NCBI GenBank assembly: GCA_003508835.1 | Contig: PUFA01000203.1 | Location: 2,758,501 to 2,822,500, forward strand | Direction of reading: 5' to 3' | Length of the DNA stretch: 64,000 bases | From: Eonycteris spelaea | Taxonomy: Eukaryota; Chordata; Mammalia; Chiroptera; Pteropodidae | Shown: positions 11,401 to 23,625 of the stretch, piece after piece | Position numbering within the stretch: the first letter of the stretch is position 1 | Layout of the letters: each line of letters opens with the position of its first letter | The notes under the pieces: model-generated | Told to the model about the DNA's origin: nothing | Seen by the model: only the letters and a program-made list of their open reading frames with translations | Database searches by the model: none | Translations under genes and position numbers: made by a program

Positions 11401-12724
11401 ATGAGAACGTGCTCTTTATCAAGCACATGAAGGAACGGAGGAAAACCAGAAATATAGAGACCTGCAGGGTTGGGAAAATTGATTACTTCTAGATCTTAGA
11501 TAGAAAAAGACAAAATTGAGAATGATTTTGAAAGAATTAAGACTTGAGTTTTCAGCCAAGAGTAAATTACGTTTGAATACCCTCCCACCTAAGTATGTTT
11601 CCCCAGATAGTATCAAAAAAGCTACAGTTGAGAAGGAAAGGCACTGGCGAAAGGAAGCATAAGGATAAGATAAGTGTTAGCATGTCTTCTGGTCAAGGAT
11701 CTGGGAAGCAAACAGAACGTGACCTACGAATATTACCTTATCAAGGAAAGCACACGACAAACACTTTCGATCCGATCAGGTAAAGGGGATAATCCTACCA
11801 GCGGCAGAAAGATGGATACAAAAAAAAAAAAAAAAAAAAGTTCCTTCCACAGAGCAGAATCGAGATTTAACCCAGAATTTCTACCATGTCTGGCTGTTGG
11901 GGGTGGGGGAGGGAGGAACGTGTCACGACGCCCACCCGGCTGGATTTCAGAAAACGGAGGGCAGGTGACTCCCATTCCCCTCCCGTGACTTCCTCTTGCG
12001 TGTGGTGGCTTCTGTTTCCTTTTCCAATACCTCGGCATCGGGCGCCTGGTCGTAGGAAGAAACAGTTCCTCTGTTTATTTCATAGATTGCCAAACCAGTA
12101 GATGCCGTAGAAAGACAAGACCGAGAGAATGCCACGTCATCCAGAGGGCCTGATGGGGCGCTGATGGGGCTCTGGGGTTTCTCTGCTGATGAGACAAAAC
12201 GGTGCATGGACAGTCGAGGACCCGAAGGGCAACTGGTGGTGGAAACCGAAGAGGTCCCCACGGTCCGTGCTTCCCCTTCTTTCCGGGCTTACTGATAACT
12301 ACATCTTTGACTTTAGAATCAGATGAGGCCACGTGACCAGCAGGAATCTAGGTCATCTCTGATGCTAGGCAGATGGGATCAGGGTGTATTTATTTCTCTG
12401 TCTGGTTCTCTATTCTTGTACCTGAATTCAGAGCAGGACAAGGCTCCTGGGGACGGTGAGACCACGTGAGGGAAGGAACCTGGCATCCTTCGTGACTGTG
12501 TGGAGCGAAGTCCTTGCTGACGAGAGCGAGGAATAGCTCCTGAGAGCCAGCACAGTTTGGGGGGCGTTCGCTATGGCCGCTAGCCTGTGCCGACTAATAG
12601 ACAGCGTGATTAGGACACATTTGTTTGTTTGATTTGTAGAGTTTGGTGCTAGGGGGCACTGTTTACCTGGATAATGACTAGACAAGAAGGCATTTAGGAT
12701 TATTAAGACTTTAGGGTAGATATT

Positions 12725-12970
12725 TTTCCTTTTCTTTCTTTTTCTTTTTTTTTTTTGCTGGTCAAATGAAATAAGTTTTATATGTGTAATAATTATGTCA
12801 CAGGTGTATAGTTACATTGGTTTAAACCGAAAGAAATATTTTTGAGGAGTTCAAAAGGTATGGGTTTTTATTTTTATTTTATTAACTTTTTAAAAATTAG
12901 GTTTGTTGGGGTAACATTGGTTAATACGATTATATAATTTTTAGGTGAGGGGAGACATTTTTCGACTAGA
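12725..12970. mobile_element. T-rich, L1-like relic
   Basis: A T-rich run is followed by AT-rich text including a ttgttggggtaacattggttaa block, which I associate with L1-derived sequence in several mammalian orders. Family and orientation are uncertain. Confidence 0.35.
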
Positions 12971-13941
12971 CTTCATAATTTAAAAAACTGCAATCAGGTA
13001 AAAACATTATGATCAAGTAAAAACATTATGACCAAAAGTGTCTAAGGCCAATATATCTTTTTAAAAATGTGTTACTGCTGGAAAATTTGCTTTGCCCCCT
13101 AGTAGCATAAAAAAGAAACACACTTTTGATTTAAATGTAAGTAGGAATGTAAGCACGTTCGCATGTATGTGATGCGGTTGACAATTCCACCGCGTTTCGT
13201 TTCACTGAGAACTTTTTACACCAGGAGGCAGACGGGGGACGGGGGTGGGAGGTGGGGGCGGGCTTCCCTCGCCTTTTGTGGTTCTCGCCACACCTGTGCG
13301 AGCTCAGCAGTCCGCACCTGGGGAGGCAGCAGCCGGGCTTTTGCGGGTTACTCCGGGATCCCGCCCACCTGGGGCGCGCGGGTGCGCGTGCGCGGCGTGG
13401 GGAGCGGCGATGCGCCCTCAGGTGAGCACCGCGCGCCCCCTTTCTGGCAGGGCGGGCCCTCAGTGAATGGAAGGGGATGGACTGAGATGACAGAAGAGGA
13501 GGCCGTGCGTCTTGGGGTATGTTTGAGAAACGGAGTCACGGGTGTCGGACAGAAGTGACTGGGGAGGAGCAGGTTCGTCCGTGCGAACGACGTCCCTAGA
13601 ATCATCCGGATCGGCGGCGTAGGTCAGCGCCCGGGAGCCAGGTTCAGGCATGGGACGCCCGGGTTCGAGGGCCAGCGAGGACCAGCACTGAGCAGACCCC
13701 AGCGGGACTCACTGAGTCACAAGAGCCTCGCCTCGCTCCAGTCCTGGGGCCCAAGCGATAGCCGCTGGGGGGCATGGCGCGGCCTCCCGTTGCCAGCCCA
13801 GGAAATTCAGTGGGGGCACCCCCACCTGCGGGTCCCTGGGCCCGACGTCTCACCAGTCTGTCTGCGAACTGGCCCAAGGGAAGGGAGCGGAGAAGCTGAG
13901 TCAGACCACGAAACACAGCCAGGACTGGGAGTGAAAGTGCA

Positions 13942-13947
13942 TTTAAT
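13942..13947 (-). terminator. Poly(A) signal of SPRR1B-like gene
   Basis: ATTAAA on the minus strand lies about 265 bases after the terminal stop. The surrounding sequence (cagccaggactgg...atttaatgg on the plus strand) is shared with the SPRR3 and SPRR1A-like 3' ends, which supports its use as the transcript end. Confidence 0.75.
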
Positions 13948-14210
13948 GGTGTCAGGACACAGCTGACCTACTGGTGCCCAACCTGAGTCCCTCAGAGCAG
14001 CTGAGGACTGAGGGTCTAAGGCATCAAGACCCTCAGCCTAATTCAGAGGCTCAGAGGAAGGAGCTCCATAGCACATGTTTTTAGGGTGCAAATGAGGGAG
14101 ATGTGACTCAGGGTGACAGCATGCTGATGCAAGGCAAAGGGACTCGAGCAGGATAAGCGGCGGGGTTCGGCACCCGGTGGTCGGCCGTCGGGGTGTGGCT
14201 GTGCACCGCC

Positions 14211-15051
14211 TTACTTCTGCTTGGTCTGCTGAGTCGGTGTCGGAATGACCGTCGAGGGACACGGCTCAGGAACCGTGGGGTGGCAGGGCTCAGGGACCTT
14301 GGGGTGGCTGGGCTCAGGGACCTTGGCTTGACACGGCTCAGGAACCGTGGGGCGGATGGGCTCAGGGACTATGGGGTTGCAGGGCTCAGGGACCTTGGGG
14401 TGGCTGGGTTCCGGAAACTTGGCTTGACATGGCTCAGGAACCGTGGGGCGGATGGGCTCAGGGACCTTGGCTTGACACGGCTCAGGAACCGTGGGGCGGA
14501 TGGGCTCAGGGACTATGGGGTTGCAGGGCTCAGGGACCTTGGGGTGGCTGGGCTCAGGGACTATGGGGTTGCAGGGCTCAGGGACCTTGGGGTGGCTGGG
14601 TTCCGGAAACTTGGCTTGACACGGCTCAGGAACCGTGGGACGGATGGGCTCAGGGACTATGGGTTGCAGGGCTCAGGGACCTTGGGGTGGCTGGGTTCCG
14701 GAAACTTGGCTTGACACGGCTCAGGAACCGTGGGGCGGATGGGCTCAGGGACCTTGGTTTGACACGGCTCAGGGACCTTGGGGCGGATGGGCTCAGGGAC
14801 TATGGGGTTGCAGGGCTCAGGACCTTGGGGTGGCTGGGTTCCGGAAACTTGGCTTGACACGGCTCAGGAACCGTGGGACGGATGGGCTCAGGAACCTTGG
14901 CTTGACACGGCTCAGGGACCTTGGTGGGGCACGGCTCCTTGGTTTTGGGGGCGCACGGCTCCTGGGGCGGAGGCTGGCAGGGCTGTTTCACCTGCTGCTG
15001 CTGCAGCTCCGCGGGGAGGGTGCAGGGCTGCTTCTGCTGGTGGGAGCTCAT
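14211..15051 (-). CDS. SPRR1B: SPRR1B-like cornifin, repeat-expanded, two frameshifts
   Basis: This is a cornified-envelope precursor. Its head MSSHQQKQPC..., followed by [17 protein letters not shown] and a KTKEPC segment, is SPRR1-type. So is the end, VPEPCPSTVIPTPTQQTKQK. Between them lie about 27 octapeptides of the VPEP/FPEP kind in recurring subtypes (CQAK, IRPT, SHPK, CNPI). The full product would be about 280 residues, against 89 in human SPRR1B. Two one-base losses break the frame: a GG for GGG near 14820 and a GGG for GGGG near 14657. As written, the first frame ends after 83 residues at 14800. Adding one base at each site gives a continuous stop-free frame ending at the TAA at 14211-14213. 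Exon 2 begins near 15070 after a CTCCAG acceptor. The 1B label rests on position, since it lies between SPRR3 and SPRR2. Assembly error or real inactivation remains open. Confidence 0.78.
14281..14950 (-). repeat. 24-bp octapeptide array, about 28 copies
   Basis: The array has 28 near-perfect 24-base units, two of them one base short. Unit subtypes recur in blocks of four, six or eight; for example the FPEPSHPK-type unit recurs at positions 6, 14, 18 and 24 counted from the low-coordinate end. Such patterns arise by unequal exchange within the gene. Confidence 0.9.
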
Positions 15052-16080
15052 GCTGTGAAGGTGGCTGCACCTGGAGACGGGGGAGACGGTTTGGTTTGCA
15101 CAGGGGTCGGCCGGGGCCGAGGCCACGTTCGATGCCGCTTCAGGTGTCTGAGAAGCAGATGTTTTCCTCTCTGTCTCTACTGAGCCTTTGAAGAGGAGAA
15201 GCGAACGGCGGCGGGTGCTGCCCCTCCCCCTCCCCGCCACGGACTGTCCCCCCTGGCGGCACAGCACAGCCGCTGGCTCCTGGCAGGGACGCGAGAGCAC
15301 AGGGCCGCCTCACGCAGAAACGGGGCGTCCAAACCCCCAGAGACTCCCGCCCGCCCGCCCACTTCCGACGTGAGACTCACGCATCGCCTCTCAGTAACCA
15401 CGGCTTCTCTAGTACCCCGCACGGTCCCCCACCCCCGCCTTGCTCACGCCCTCCTCGGCCCCCCGTGTCTCCCACGCTGCTGCTGGTTCGAGCATCACGC
15501 AGCCACCCCGGATCGCAGGTCGCCCCACGCGACCCGTCTGGGAGGAATTGGTAGAGCGAGCCTTCCAGAAATCACCCGTGCCCCCAGACTGCCACGGCAC
15601 TTGCCTCGTCCTGACCACCGCAGGAGGGTGGCCTCCTTCCTACCCTGTGTCTTAGCCCTTCACGTCCACGTCTTATGTGCCTGTTTAAGGGTAATTCCAC
15701 GGGACGCAGTCCCTGCTGTCCGAATCGGGTTTTTTTAGCAGACAAGTGCCAACATGACAAATTCTCAGAAAACGATGCGTCGCAAGCGTAAAATTCTCTG
15801 TGTTAACTTTAGGCACAAAGAGCGAATTATGACGTGCCCGGAAGGGCCACTGACTCCGAGTTGTCCTGCCAACTGTGGCTCTTACTCGAGCCGCCCGTCT
15901 TCCCACCGGCTCAGCAAGAACTGAGGGGGTGGAATCCATAACGTCCTACGGCCCCTCAAGCCCAAACCAGGACGACCTTTAGAACAAAGGTGACCCTAGA
16001 GGTTATTACGCTGGTGACCGAACTTCAACAACGAGGAAGGAGACAGCAAGAACAGCGAGGAGGGCCAAGGACAGACTCAC

Positions 16081-16345
16081 CTGGCGGCGGAGAAGAGCAG
16101 GCTGTGTGGCTGGCTGGTCGCTGAGCTCTGGTGTGGTGTCCTCGAAGCCAGCAGGCTTTTTATAGTGATCGAGACCTGTCTCAAGGAAGTGGGATCTTTT
16201 CGGGCTGCCCTGTCTTCATTCTTTGCCCGTCAACCATGAGTCATCTCACTTCCCTCATCTACCTGTTGGTTTAGTTTTTCATGATGAAACCACCCGCCTG
16301 ACATTTTTTTGGCACTCGCTGTCTGACAGTGATGTCACCTGGGCC
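16081..16345 (-). promoter_or_regulatory. Exon 1 and promoter of SPRR1B-like gene
   Basis: On the minus strand TATAAAA occupies 16158-16164 and the putative start is near 16130. The non-coding exon ends at a CCAG|GTGAGT donor at 16081. Upstream are an aaggaagtggga block with an ETS core (about 16180-16192), an AP-1 site TGAGTCA at 16237-16243, and a block at about 16275-16345 containing atgatgaaac and gtgatgtcacctgggcc. The last block includes a CRE/ATF-like TGATGTCA. The same blocks recur before the SPRR3 and SPRR1A-like genes. Confidence 0.7.
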
Positions 16346-16399
16346 GTACCCCCACTGAGCATCCTTTGCCCCCCAAGTGTCGTGTGTACGGTGAGGGTG

Positions 16400-19300
16400 G
16401 TATAGGCTGAAAGGGGAGAGAAGGGGGAAGTTTTAGGGCTACTGGAACCGGAAACAGCCCCAGGAAGCGGATGTGGAGATAAACAAGGTGTCTGTGGTTC
16501 TTCTGGGCCCAGGGCATGGTGACATGACTGTCCCCAGGTGGCAAAAAAATTATAATTTTGTTTATTTATCACTCCACGTACCCCAGCCTGGAAGGGGAAA
16601 GGCAAGGCTCAAATGATTCTTTTGGTTCTCAAAAGCTTTCGTTCCAAGAAAGGGGTTCGGCACCCGGTGGTCGGCCGTTTTGCCCACCCACTTGTTCTGT
16701 TTCATGTGACACTGGACCCTCAAGGTCCCGCCGCTCACAGAAAGGCCTCCTTGGGGGCAGCATGGGGACAGGAGCCCTGGGATTCCTTGACCCTTTACAC
16801 CAGGGTTTGCTATGCTCAAGTTAAAATGAAATGGAGGTCGTAACCCAGCACTGCCTCTAACACGCCGTCTGGGACAAGCTGGGGTCTTTGGAAAACCCAC
16901 ATCCTTCCTCAGACCTGGGTGTTTTCCTCAGCTCTGCTCACCTGCATGTTGCAGAGCACCTGCCGGCTCCCCAGCCATGCCGCCTCCCCTGAGCTGGAGC
17001 CCAGACCCAGCCACCACCAGGAGCTCCTCCCGGTTCCCCCTAGAGACCAGGCTGCTCTTCAGCCCCGCTCAGTGCTTGGTGTGTAGACGCTGCTCAGTGG
17101 GTTGACGAATGCGGAGCGGACGGATGAGCGAACGGCATCGTTTATGGGACACCCTGAGGCTGCCTCGAGAACAGCTAGGAAATTTCTCATAAGACAAACA
17201 CGCCCTGTGACGAACCGCATGGTCAGGGCTGAGGAGAGGGGGAGGGGCTCACGGAGAGACAGATGTCTCTGTGACCATCCCCACCACCCGTGTCCCTCTT
17301 TAGGGCTCCCTTTGGGCGGGCCGAGGCCACCACCAAGCCCGAGTTTAAGGCCTCTGGCATCATTCTAGCTCTCCCTGGCCAGACCTCGCCTCTGAGGGCC
17401 CGCAGAGGGAATTCCAAGCTCTCCCTGCTGGCGGGCTGGCGGGCTGGCGGGCGCCTCGGCCCTGGGCAGCCTGCCTCCTGCTCTGTGGCCTTCCGTGGCC
17501 GTGGCCGGCCTGAACCTCAGCTCCGAGGCGGGGCCCCTGCCTCTCGTGTCTTTCCCGGACCCACACTCCTGGGCGCAAAGGCGGGGGGTCGGCATTCTCT
17601 GCGCTTTGACCTGGTGGCCCTGGCGGACCGTGTTTCCTTCCCACAGCCGCTTTCCCCTTCCCCGTGTCTCGCTGTCTCCTCCATCCTGCTGCTGTGTCTA
17701 AGCGTGGCGATAGCTGGGTAGTGAGCCCTTCCCACGGCGCAGGGGGAGCTCAGTCCTTACCCGCTGTGCCGGGTCAGCCGGTGCGTTTGCTGGGAGCCGT
17801 GTGGCTTCTGGTTACAGCGAGCATCTTCCCACGTGCCTCTGACCCTCACACCGACATCTCACGCGGAGTCAGGACGGCAAGAGGCTGCTGCTTTTCATAC
17901 ACCACAGCCCGGCCTCCCTGGGTTTCACTGGTTAAGTGCATCCTGCAGCTTTCGGGCAGCCCTGCAAATTCTCCCTGCCTGCGTCGAATCCACTCACTGT
18001 CACGTGGCCTTTCCCGGGTAGGTTGGAGTGTGCAAGAGCTTCCTCTCCCTTCCCGAGCCCAGGCGCCTCTGACACTGGAGTGCAGGGTACCCCGGGAACC
18101 CCTGGATCAATGCACCCCTGTGTGCTCGGTCTCCGAGTGTGGGTGTCATTGCACACGGAGCCAGACTGGCCACATGGTGGTGCTGGGGCGGGGGCGCGAC
18201 ACTTCTGCCTTCCTCTGCAGACAGCACTACCGCCCAGCACAGGAGAAAAAGCACAAAAGCATCAAGCCGCCTCTTTTTAATTTTTTTTCCCCGATGCGAA
18301 CCACCACCGGATTGCTCCAAAACAGTCACGCATCCTGAGAACGCGGGCTCAGCCACGTGGGAGATTGCAGCCTTGCAGGAGGCGGGTGGGGCTTCCCGAG
18401 CAAGCGGGAGCAGGTTCGGTCACTTCTGCGGCTACGGACAAGTCACCCGAAAGGACACGTCAGGGAGTGTCAGGCGATGACGTGCCCCGGAGCCTCCCCG
18501 CCGGAATGGATGCTCCGCGCCGGGGCCTCGGCTCGCCGGCGGTGTCGTCAGAGCTGGTGGCACTGGACCGTCCCGAGGATTCGCCCGCTCTAGCTCAAAG
18601 GAACTCTTCCGGCTCGTGCGACCAGCTGGTTCCCGAGTGCCCGCCGTAAGTCAGGCACGGCTCTAGATGCTTGTGGAGTCTGCAGGCCGTGGCTTGTGAA
18701 CGGACTTCGGGAATTGAAAAGTTAGGCCTTAGCGTGTCTGTGGAAGAGTTCAGGTCAAGAGACGATGCAATGCACCGGCTCCAAGGCCGCCGGCCGCCTG
18801 GCGCGCTCCAGGGCGCTGTGGCCGGAGGGAGGACGTGGGAGGACGAGGCCCGGGAGCCCCAGCGCGGCCTCTGCTTCTGCCTCCAGCTGTCGGCCGTCCC
18901 TAGGACACGGCTGGACCTTTGCTCTTCCTCAGGCGGCAGAAACTATCAGCTCAGAGTATGCGCAAACGGAGCCCAAGTGTCGCTGACATTCCTTGGCTTT
19001 CTCGTTTTTTGAAAGTTTCTACTCTGCGGCGAAAGGGTTCCCCGAAGGGAGGATTAAAGTCACGTAGAAAAGCCCAGGACATCTGCTTACCGAGCAGACG
19101 CCCTGTTAGCAGGCTCTGGTTCGACGTATGTGGTAGGAACGCCGCCGAGTCACTCTGACTTGGTAAATATACACTGGTGATTTTTGAACAAAACGTGAGA
19201 GAGAGAGATCGAGTGAATATTACGGGTCTATGAGGTTGTGATAAAAGAGAGTTGCCCTGTGATAGGAAATGTCATATCTAGAGTCAATGTAATGTTAGTA

Positions 19301-22300
19301 AATGTAATATCAGGTAGCAAATTCTAATACCATGGAAGTTTCTATCCTATTTCTTATGATGTTTTCACCAGGAATGTAGCGTGGGGTCGTCTGTCCCTAC
19401 CCCACTCTGTGACTTGCCAAATGGCACCTGTCTTGTCTCCCTGGTCACGTGGGCGCAGTGAGAGCCCTCCGCTTCCTGTCTTACCTCCCGGCCTGGACTC
19501 ACCACGGCTCCTTTCTCTGGAGTGACAGCCGATGGGGCAGTTGTCCCCATACGAGGTCCCTGTTGACCTACATATTGTGGATTTTTCTTTTTTTCGTGTA
19601 TCGGTGACATCAGCTTTAGCGGGTTCCCTGATACAGAGAAAGAGGTGACCCCCAAAGCTATGAGGCACAGAAGGGAGGGAGTCTGAGTTTCTGCCGACCC
19701 ACCTTGGACTGGGGTGTATGCGAAAGATAAAATCTCATTGTATGAAGTCACAGACATTTGGGGGATTTTTGTCCAGAGGAAAACCTACCCTGACAGATAC
19801 ACACACCGTGAATAATTAGCTTTATTCGATTATTATTTCTTTGGTTTAGTGGTAGGAACATTGCTTAGTAGGATGTGGTAAGAGACGTTAGTGAAGTAAA
19901 AACGAGGATGGGGCTATGGAGTTTTCAAATAGATTTCACATTGTTAAGTAACACGTCCATGTAGACACATCTGGATGAAAGTGTTGTCATTAGCTTTTTG
20001 ATAACAAAAGGCTCACAGACTTCTTTGAGTTTTAACCTTAATGAAAATATATACATTTAAAACACCAGTTACAGAAAAATAAATGCAGCTTATATATCCT
20101 AAAAATAGAGACTAACGTTCTGTCGATAATTATGTCTTCTGTCCCATGCCTCTAGAAAATTCTGTCATATTTCTTACAATCTTTTCACGAGGAGAGTCGT
20201 GTGGGGCCTTCTGTTCGTAAGCACCCGCAGTTGCTGTGAAATTCACTCAGGAAATGGACAGACTCCAACTGGGGAGCCCCTCGGCCAGATCTGGGGGACA
20301 ATCCTGCTCTCGGGTTTCTCCTGGTGTTCTGGAAGGCACAGGGCCTGCTCTCCCGAAGCAGTGTGGGCGCAGACAGGAAGGAGCAGCCGCTGGCCTTTCT
20401 GGGCACAGCTACTTGCAACGTGCGGGGGCAGGGTGGGGGCAGGGGAGGGTCAGGCCCAGTTGGAGCGAGGTTCAGAGCGGTCCCCTCAAGTGCACGGGCG
20501 ATGCGGAGGGGTCAGCCCGTTAGCATCTCAGCAGACTCTAGAGAAGCTCCCAGAACGTGGCAGGGGGCAGGCTGGGCGCTGAGTCTGCAGCCCTGACCGA
20601 GACGCAGAGTCCTGTCCTTGTGATGCATGTGGAGGAGTCAGAGGGGACAGGGCAGCTGTGGGTGTGACTGCGGGGCGTGACAGCCGTGCCCGCACACGCG
20701 TCAGGGGCCAGAGGGGCCACTGGGGTCCGGAGAAGGGGGGTGGCAGGAATGGGGGGGGCGCCTGATGTAGAGCATAAAGGGAACAGACAGAAGAGAGGGA
20801 GAGGATTGAGAAAATCACGTTGGAGGCAAAGAGCAGGTGGGGGAAGGCTGCCCTGACCCCCCTGAGGCTTCTGACCCAAAATAATGGAAGTTCGGGCAAT
20901 CCCCTTGGTCAATGGTCCGTCTGAACCAGAAAGACATCTCGCCCCCCGCACCCCCTCCCCCCCGGAGTTATGGTGGTCGTGGTGCCAGCAGGAGGAAGAG
21001 ACATGACGGTGCAGAAGGAAGGAAGCACCGTGAACGAAACCCAACGTGCGTCTCTCTGCCCGCGTGAGGCGACAGGAGCCCAGGCCGTGGGCGTGAACGT
21101 CTCCAGGCCGCATGCGCACGGTTTGGACTTCGCGTTTTCTCATGAGCAGCAGGGCCCGCTCCCTACCTTTCCAGCCCGGGGGGACAATTTCGCCAAGAGG
21201 AGGAGGGGAGCCGGGAAGCCGAGGGAGGAAGGAGCTGGGACGAGGTGGGTACAGCTCTCTATTTAGCCCGTGAGTGGCATCGGCTGCCGGCCAGAGGTCA
21301 GGGTTTGAGTACTCTGCGAGCGGGGTGTTGGGGTATCCCCGGTCTCTATCAGAAGACTGAGAACTGGGGTGCGGATGTGTGGGGAGGAGAGACACATGGC
21401 GTACCCCAGCGAGGATGTGGAGTGGCCCCCACTTGGGCTGCAGAGCCTGTGGAATGTCCTAGCAGGGCAGGGCAGGCATTTCCTCGAGCTCAGCAGCGTC
21501 TTCTAAAAATATTATGATAGAAAGTTGTAAAAAAGAAAGAATGAGATATAAGATATAATGTGGAGAACACAAAGCTATTTTTTAAAATGAGTGTTAACAT
21601 ACAGAAGCCAGAAAGAACCACCGTTTCTGTTTGCTATCTTTAGTGTCGGGATTGTTTTTATTCTCCATAAACGCATGTGCGTGCATTACCGTTAACAAAA
21701 ACGCACAACATCGTAAATGCAGTTCCAGCCAAGGGTCGCACACTTAAAAAGAGTGTCAGCGGTGAGCTTTATGCTATATCGCTATAAAAACGCTTTTTGT
21801 TTGTTTTGGTTTGTTTTGTTTTTCAAAAGCGGGCTTCAAATGAGGGAATCGAATCGCTTTGCCCTGGGAACAGCCGTGCGCCACAAAGCTCACTCCTCCG
21901 TTCAGATCAGCCCGGTTGGGGGTTGGTTTCAGTGAGTGGCCCCGGAGTTGCCACCAGACTCTCCCGCCATTGAAATCAGCAGGAACACGAAGCCACTCAG
22001 ATGTGCGTCCCTCACAGACCCCAGAAACGCCATCTGCTCCTGCTGGTTTGACAGCTACTCATCGCTTTACCATGACTCGTCAGACAATTTCTGTCCTACC
22101 GGTTTCCAAGTATCTGGGATTCTTGCCACACTTATGTGAATTTCTCATTCGTGGCACAAGTGGCACCTGCCACCTGTCCCACAATCTTTGGTATTTGGGA
22201 CCCGGCAGCCTATCCAAAGAGGAGGTTTGTTCCTGATGACTACAGTAGCACTTCTGAAACTTTCTGGCACCTTCTGTGTTGCTGGAGTCAGCTCTCGAAT

Positions 22301-22960
22301 AACCCCACCTGTCCAACACAGACCCACGACCCCACTGTCACCCCAGGGAGTCGGCAAGACCTGACTGCAGAAGGGGTTGAGGGGTGGGGTCTGGGAAACC
22401 TGGCCCTAGGCGTGATGCAAAAACGTAATTTCTGGGTTACTGTAACCATCTTTAGGTCTCTTTTCTGTCCCGACATTCTACCGCCGGATGACCAGCTCGG
22501 CACCGGGGCTGGCCGGCCGCCTCGCCTGGGTCATGTGCCCCCTTTTTAATCCCTGCTGAAACCTCGGCTGCAGTTTTAAGTCCCTGGGTGAGTCTGTTGG
22601 TGTGGATTCAGTGGAGAAAACCAGAACAGTCAGGTTTGAGTATGTAGAAGTGACGTTTTGGGGAGTAAGCAGGCACCTTGGGGACGAGTCCTCCAGATCA
22701 GAGGTGGCTTTGGAGCAGACACCGTGGGACTCAGGTGTGCCTCGGTCCAGTGCCAGAGGACAGCGCTGCTCCAGGAGTGGCTGCCCAAAGTGACAGGCTC
22801 TGAGCTTCATTGCTCAACAGCCATTGGCGTTCTAAGGCTGTCCCCCTGAATGGAACCACGCGCATGCTCGCCGAGGCTCACAGTGCCAGGAGAGACAGGT
22901 GACGTCGGCACCACGTCCTCTCCGATCACAGACCCTATACTCCTGGTGGGAGAGCTGTGA
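16400..22960. other. Intergenic between SPRR1B-like and SPRR3
   Basis: No gene was recognised over 6.5 kb. The sequence is mostly unique, with an AT-richer part at 19150-20150. A short tandem of gcgggctg lies near 17428-17453. A 27-base copy of the SPRR1B-like 3' UTR sits at 16652-16678. Open frames here overlap on both strands and carry no family features. Confidence 0.6.
16652..16678 (+). repeat. 27-bp exact copy of 14162-14188
   Basis: Twenty-seven bases are identical, in the same orientation, to a segment just past the stop codon of the SPRR1B-like gene. Similarity stops abruptly on both sides. A related but diverged version occupies the matching place in the SPRR1A-like gene (about 29539-29570), so the 3' UTR copy is the original. 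Confidence 0.85.
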
Positions 22961-23013
22961 GCGGGACAGAGTCACCCAATGACACACGCAGCCAGGACTG
23001 GGCCGAAAAGCGA

Positions 23014-23019
23014 TTTAAT
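23014..23019 (-). terminator. SPRR3: SPRR3 poly(A) signal
   Basis: ATTAAA on the minus strand lies about 310 bases beyond the stop codon, within a block (cagccaggactgggccgaaaagcgatttaatgg begins at 22991) shared with the two SPRR1-like genes. Confidence 0.75.
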
Positions 23020-23326
23020 GGAGGCAGAGTAGAGAACACACATGACTCTCCACCCAGATGCCCTCTTCAGCGGAGCCCAGAGCAGCTGGGGACCGGCGAA
23101 GCCACAGAGACCCCTGCTTGATTTCGAGGCTCAGGGGACCTCCAAAATCGGTGTAGGGAAAAGCTTCCCAGCACATTTTTTTTTTGATGCAGATAAGAGA
23201 GAGACTGAACATACTGATTACGAGCTCCAGAGGCAATCAAGGCACCGGCTGGAAGCGAGGTGCCCAGCCTCCGGTGGCCGGCCCCTCAGGGCGAGGCCAA
23301 GGCCAAGGCCGTGGACGTGGCCGCCA

Positions 23327-23625
23327 CTACTTCTGCTTGGTCTTCTGGCTTGGAACGACCTTTGGAGAATATGGCTCAGGAACCTTCGGCAGGCTGGGCT
23401 GAGGGACTGTGGGCTGGATAGGCTCAACAGTAGGTTCAGGATTCTTGGGGCAGCCCGGCTCCGGCACCTTGGTGTTGCCAGGAGACGGCAACTTGACGTA
23501 GGCCGGCTCCTCGATTTTGGGGAGAAAGCATGGTTCCTGGGGCGGAGGCTGGCTGGGCTTCTTCACCTGCTCCTGGTGCAGCTCGGGGGCAGGGCGCAGG
23601 GCTGCTTCTGCTGGTGGGAGCTCAT
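23327..23625 (-). CDS. SPRR3: Small proline-rich protein 3, one frameshift
   Basis: This is a cornified-envelope precursor, in other mammals strongest in oesophageal and oral epithelium. The head MSSHQQKQPCALPP, then VKKPSQPPPQEPC, and the PGNTKVPEPGC motif are SPRR3 hallmarks, because SPRR1 has PCQPPPQ and no PGNTK. The tail is VVPSQKTKQK. Only about six degenerate octapeptides are present, against about sixteen in human SPRR3, giving 99 residues. A five-G run on the plus strand at 23585-23589 should be six. As written, the frame from the ATG hits TGA after 20 codons, and one added base opens it through to the TAG at 23327-23329 with no other defect. The exon 2 acceptor (CCCTAG) puts its start at 23644. 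Position between two SPRR1-type genes matches human SPRR3. Confidence 0.8.

Larger units (their letters stand above)
9850..13890. other. Intergenic, AT-richer, repeat debris
   Basis: No gene was recognised between SPRR2 and the SPRR1B-like gene. The interval is less GC-rich than its surroundings and contains microsatellites at 10183-10276 and 10782-10833, an L1 3' end near 11.0-11.4 kb, an A19 run at 11820-11838, and T-rich or L1-like sequence at 12720-12970. A CpG-rich patch lies at about 13230-13450. Confidence 0.6.

Noticed and set aside
13092..13106. CTCF-like sequence around gccccctagtag
   Set aside because: It has two mismatches in the core and an AT-rich setting.
14193..15183. Gly/Leu/Arg and Trp/Gln-rich open frames on the plus strand
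   Set aside because: They are antisense readings of the 24-base SPRR1B-like array.
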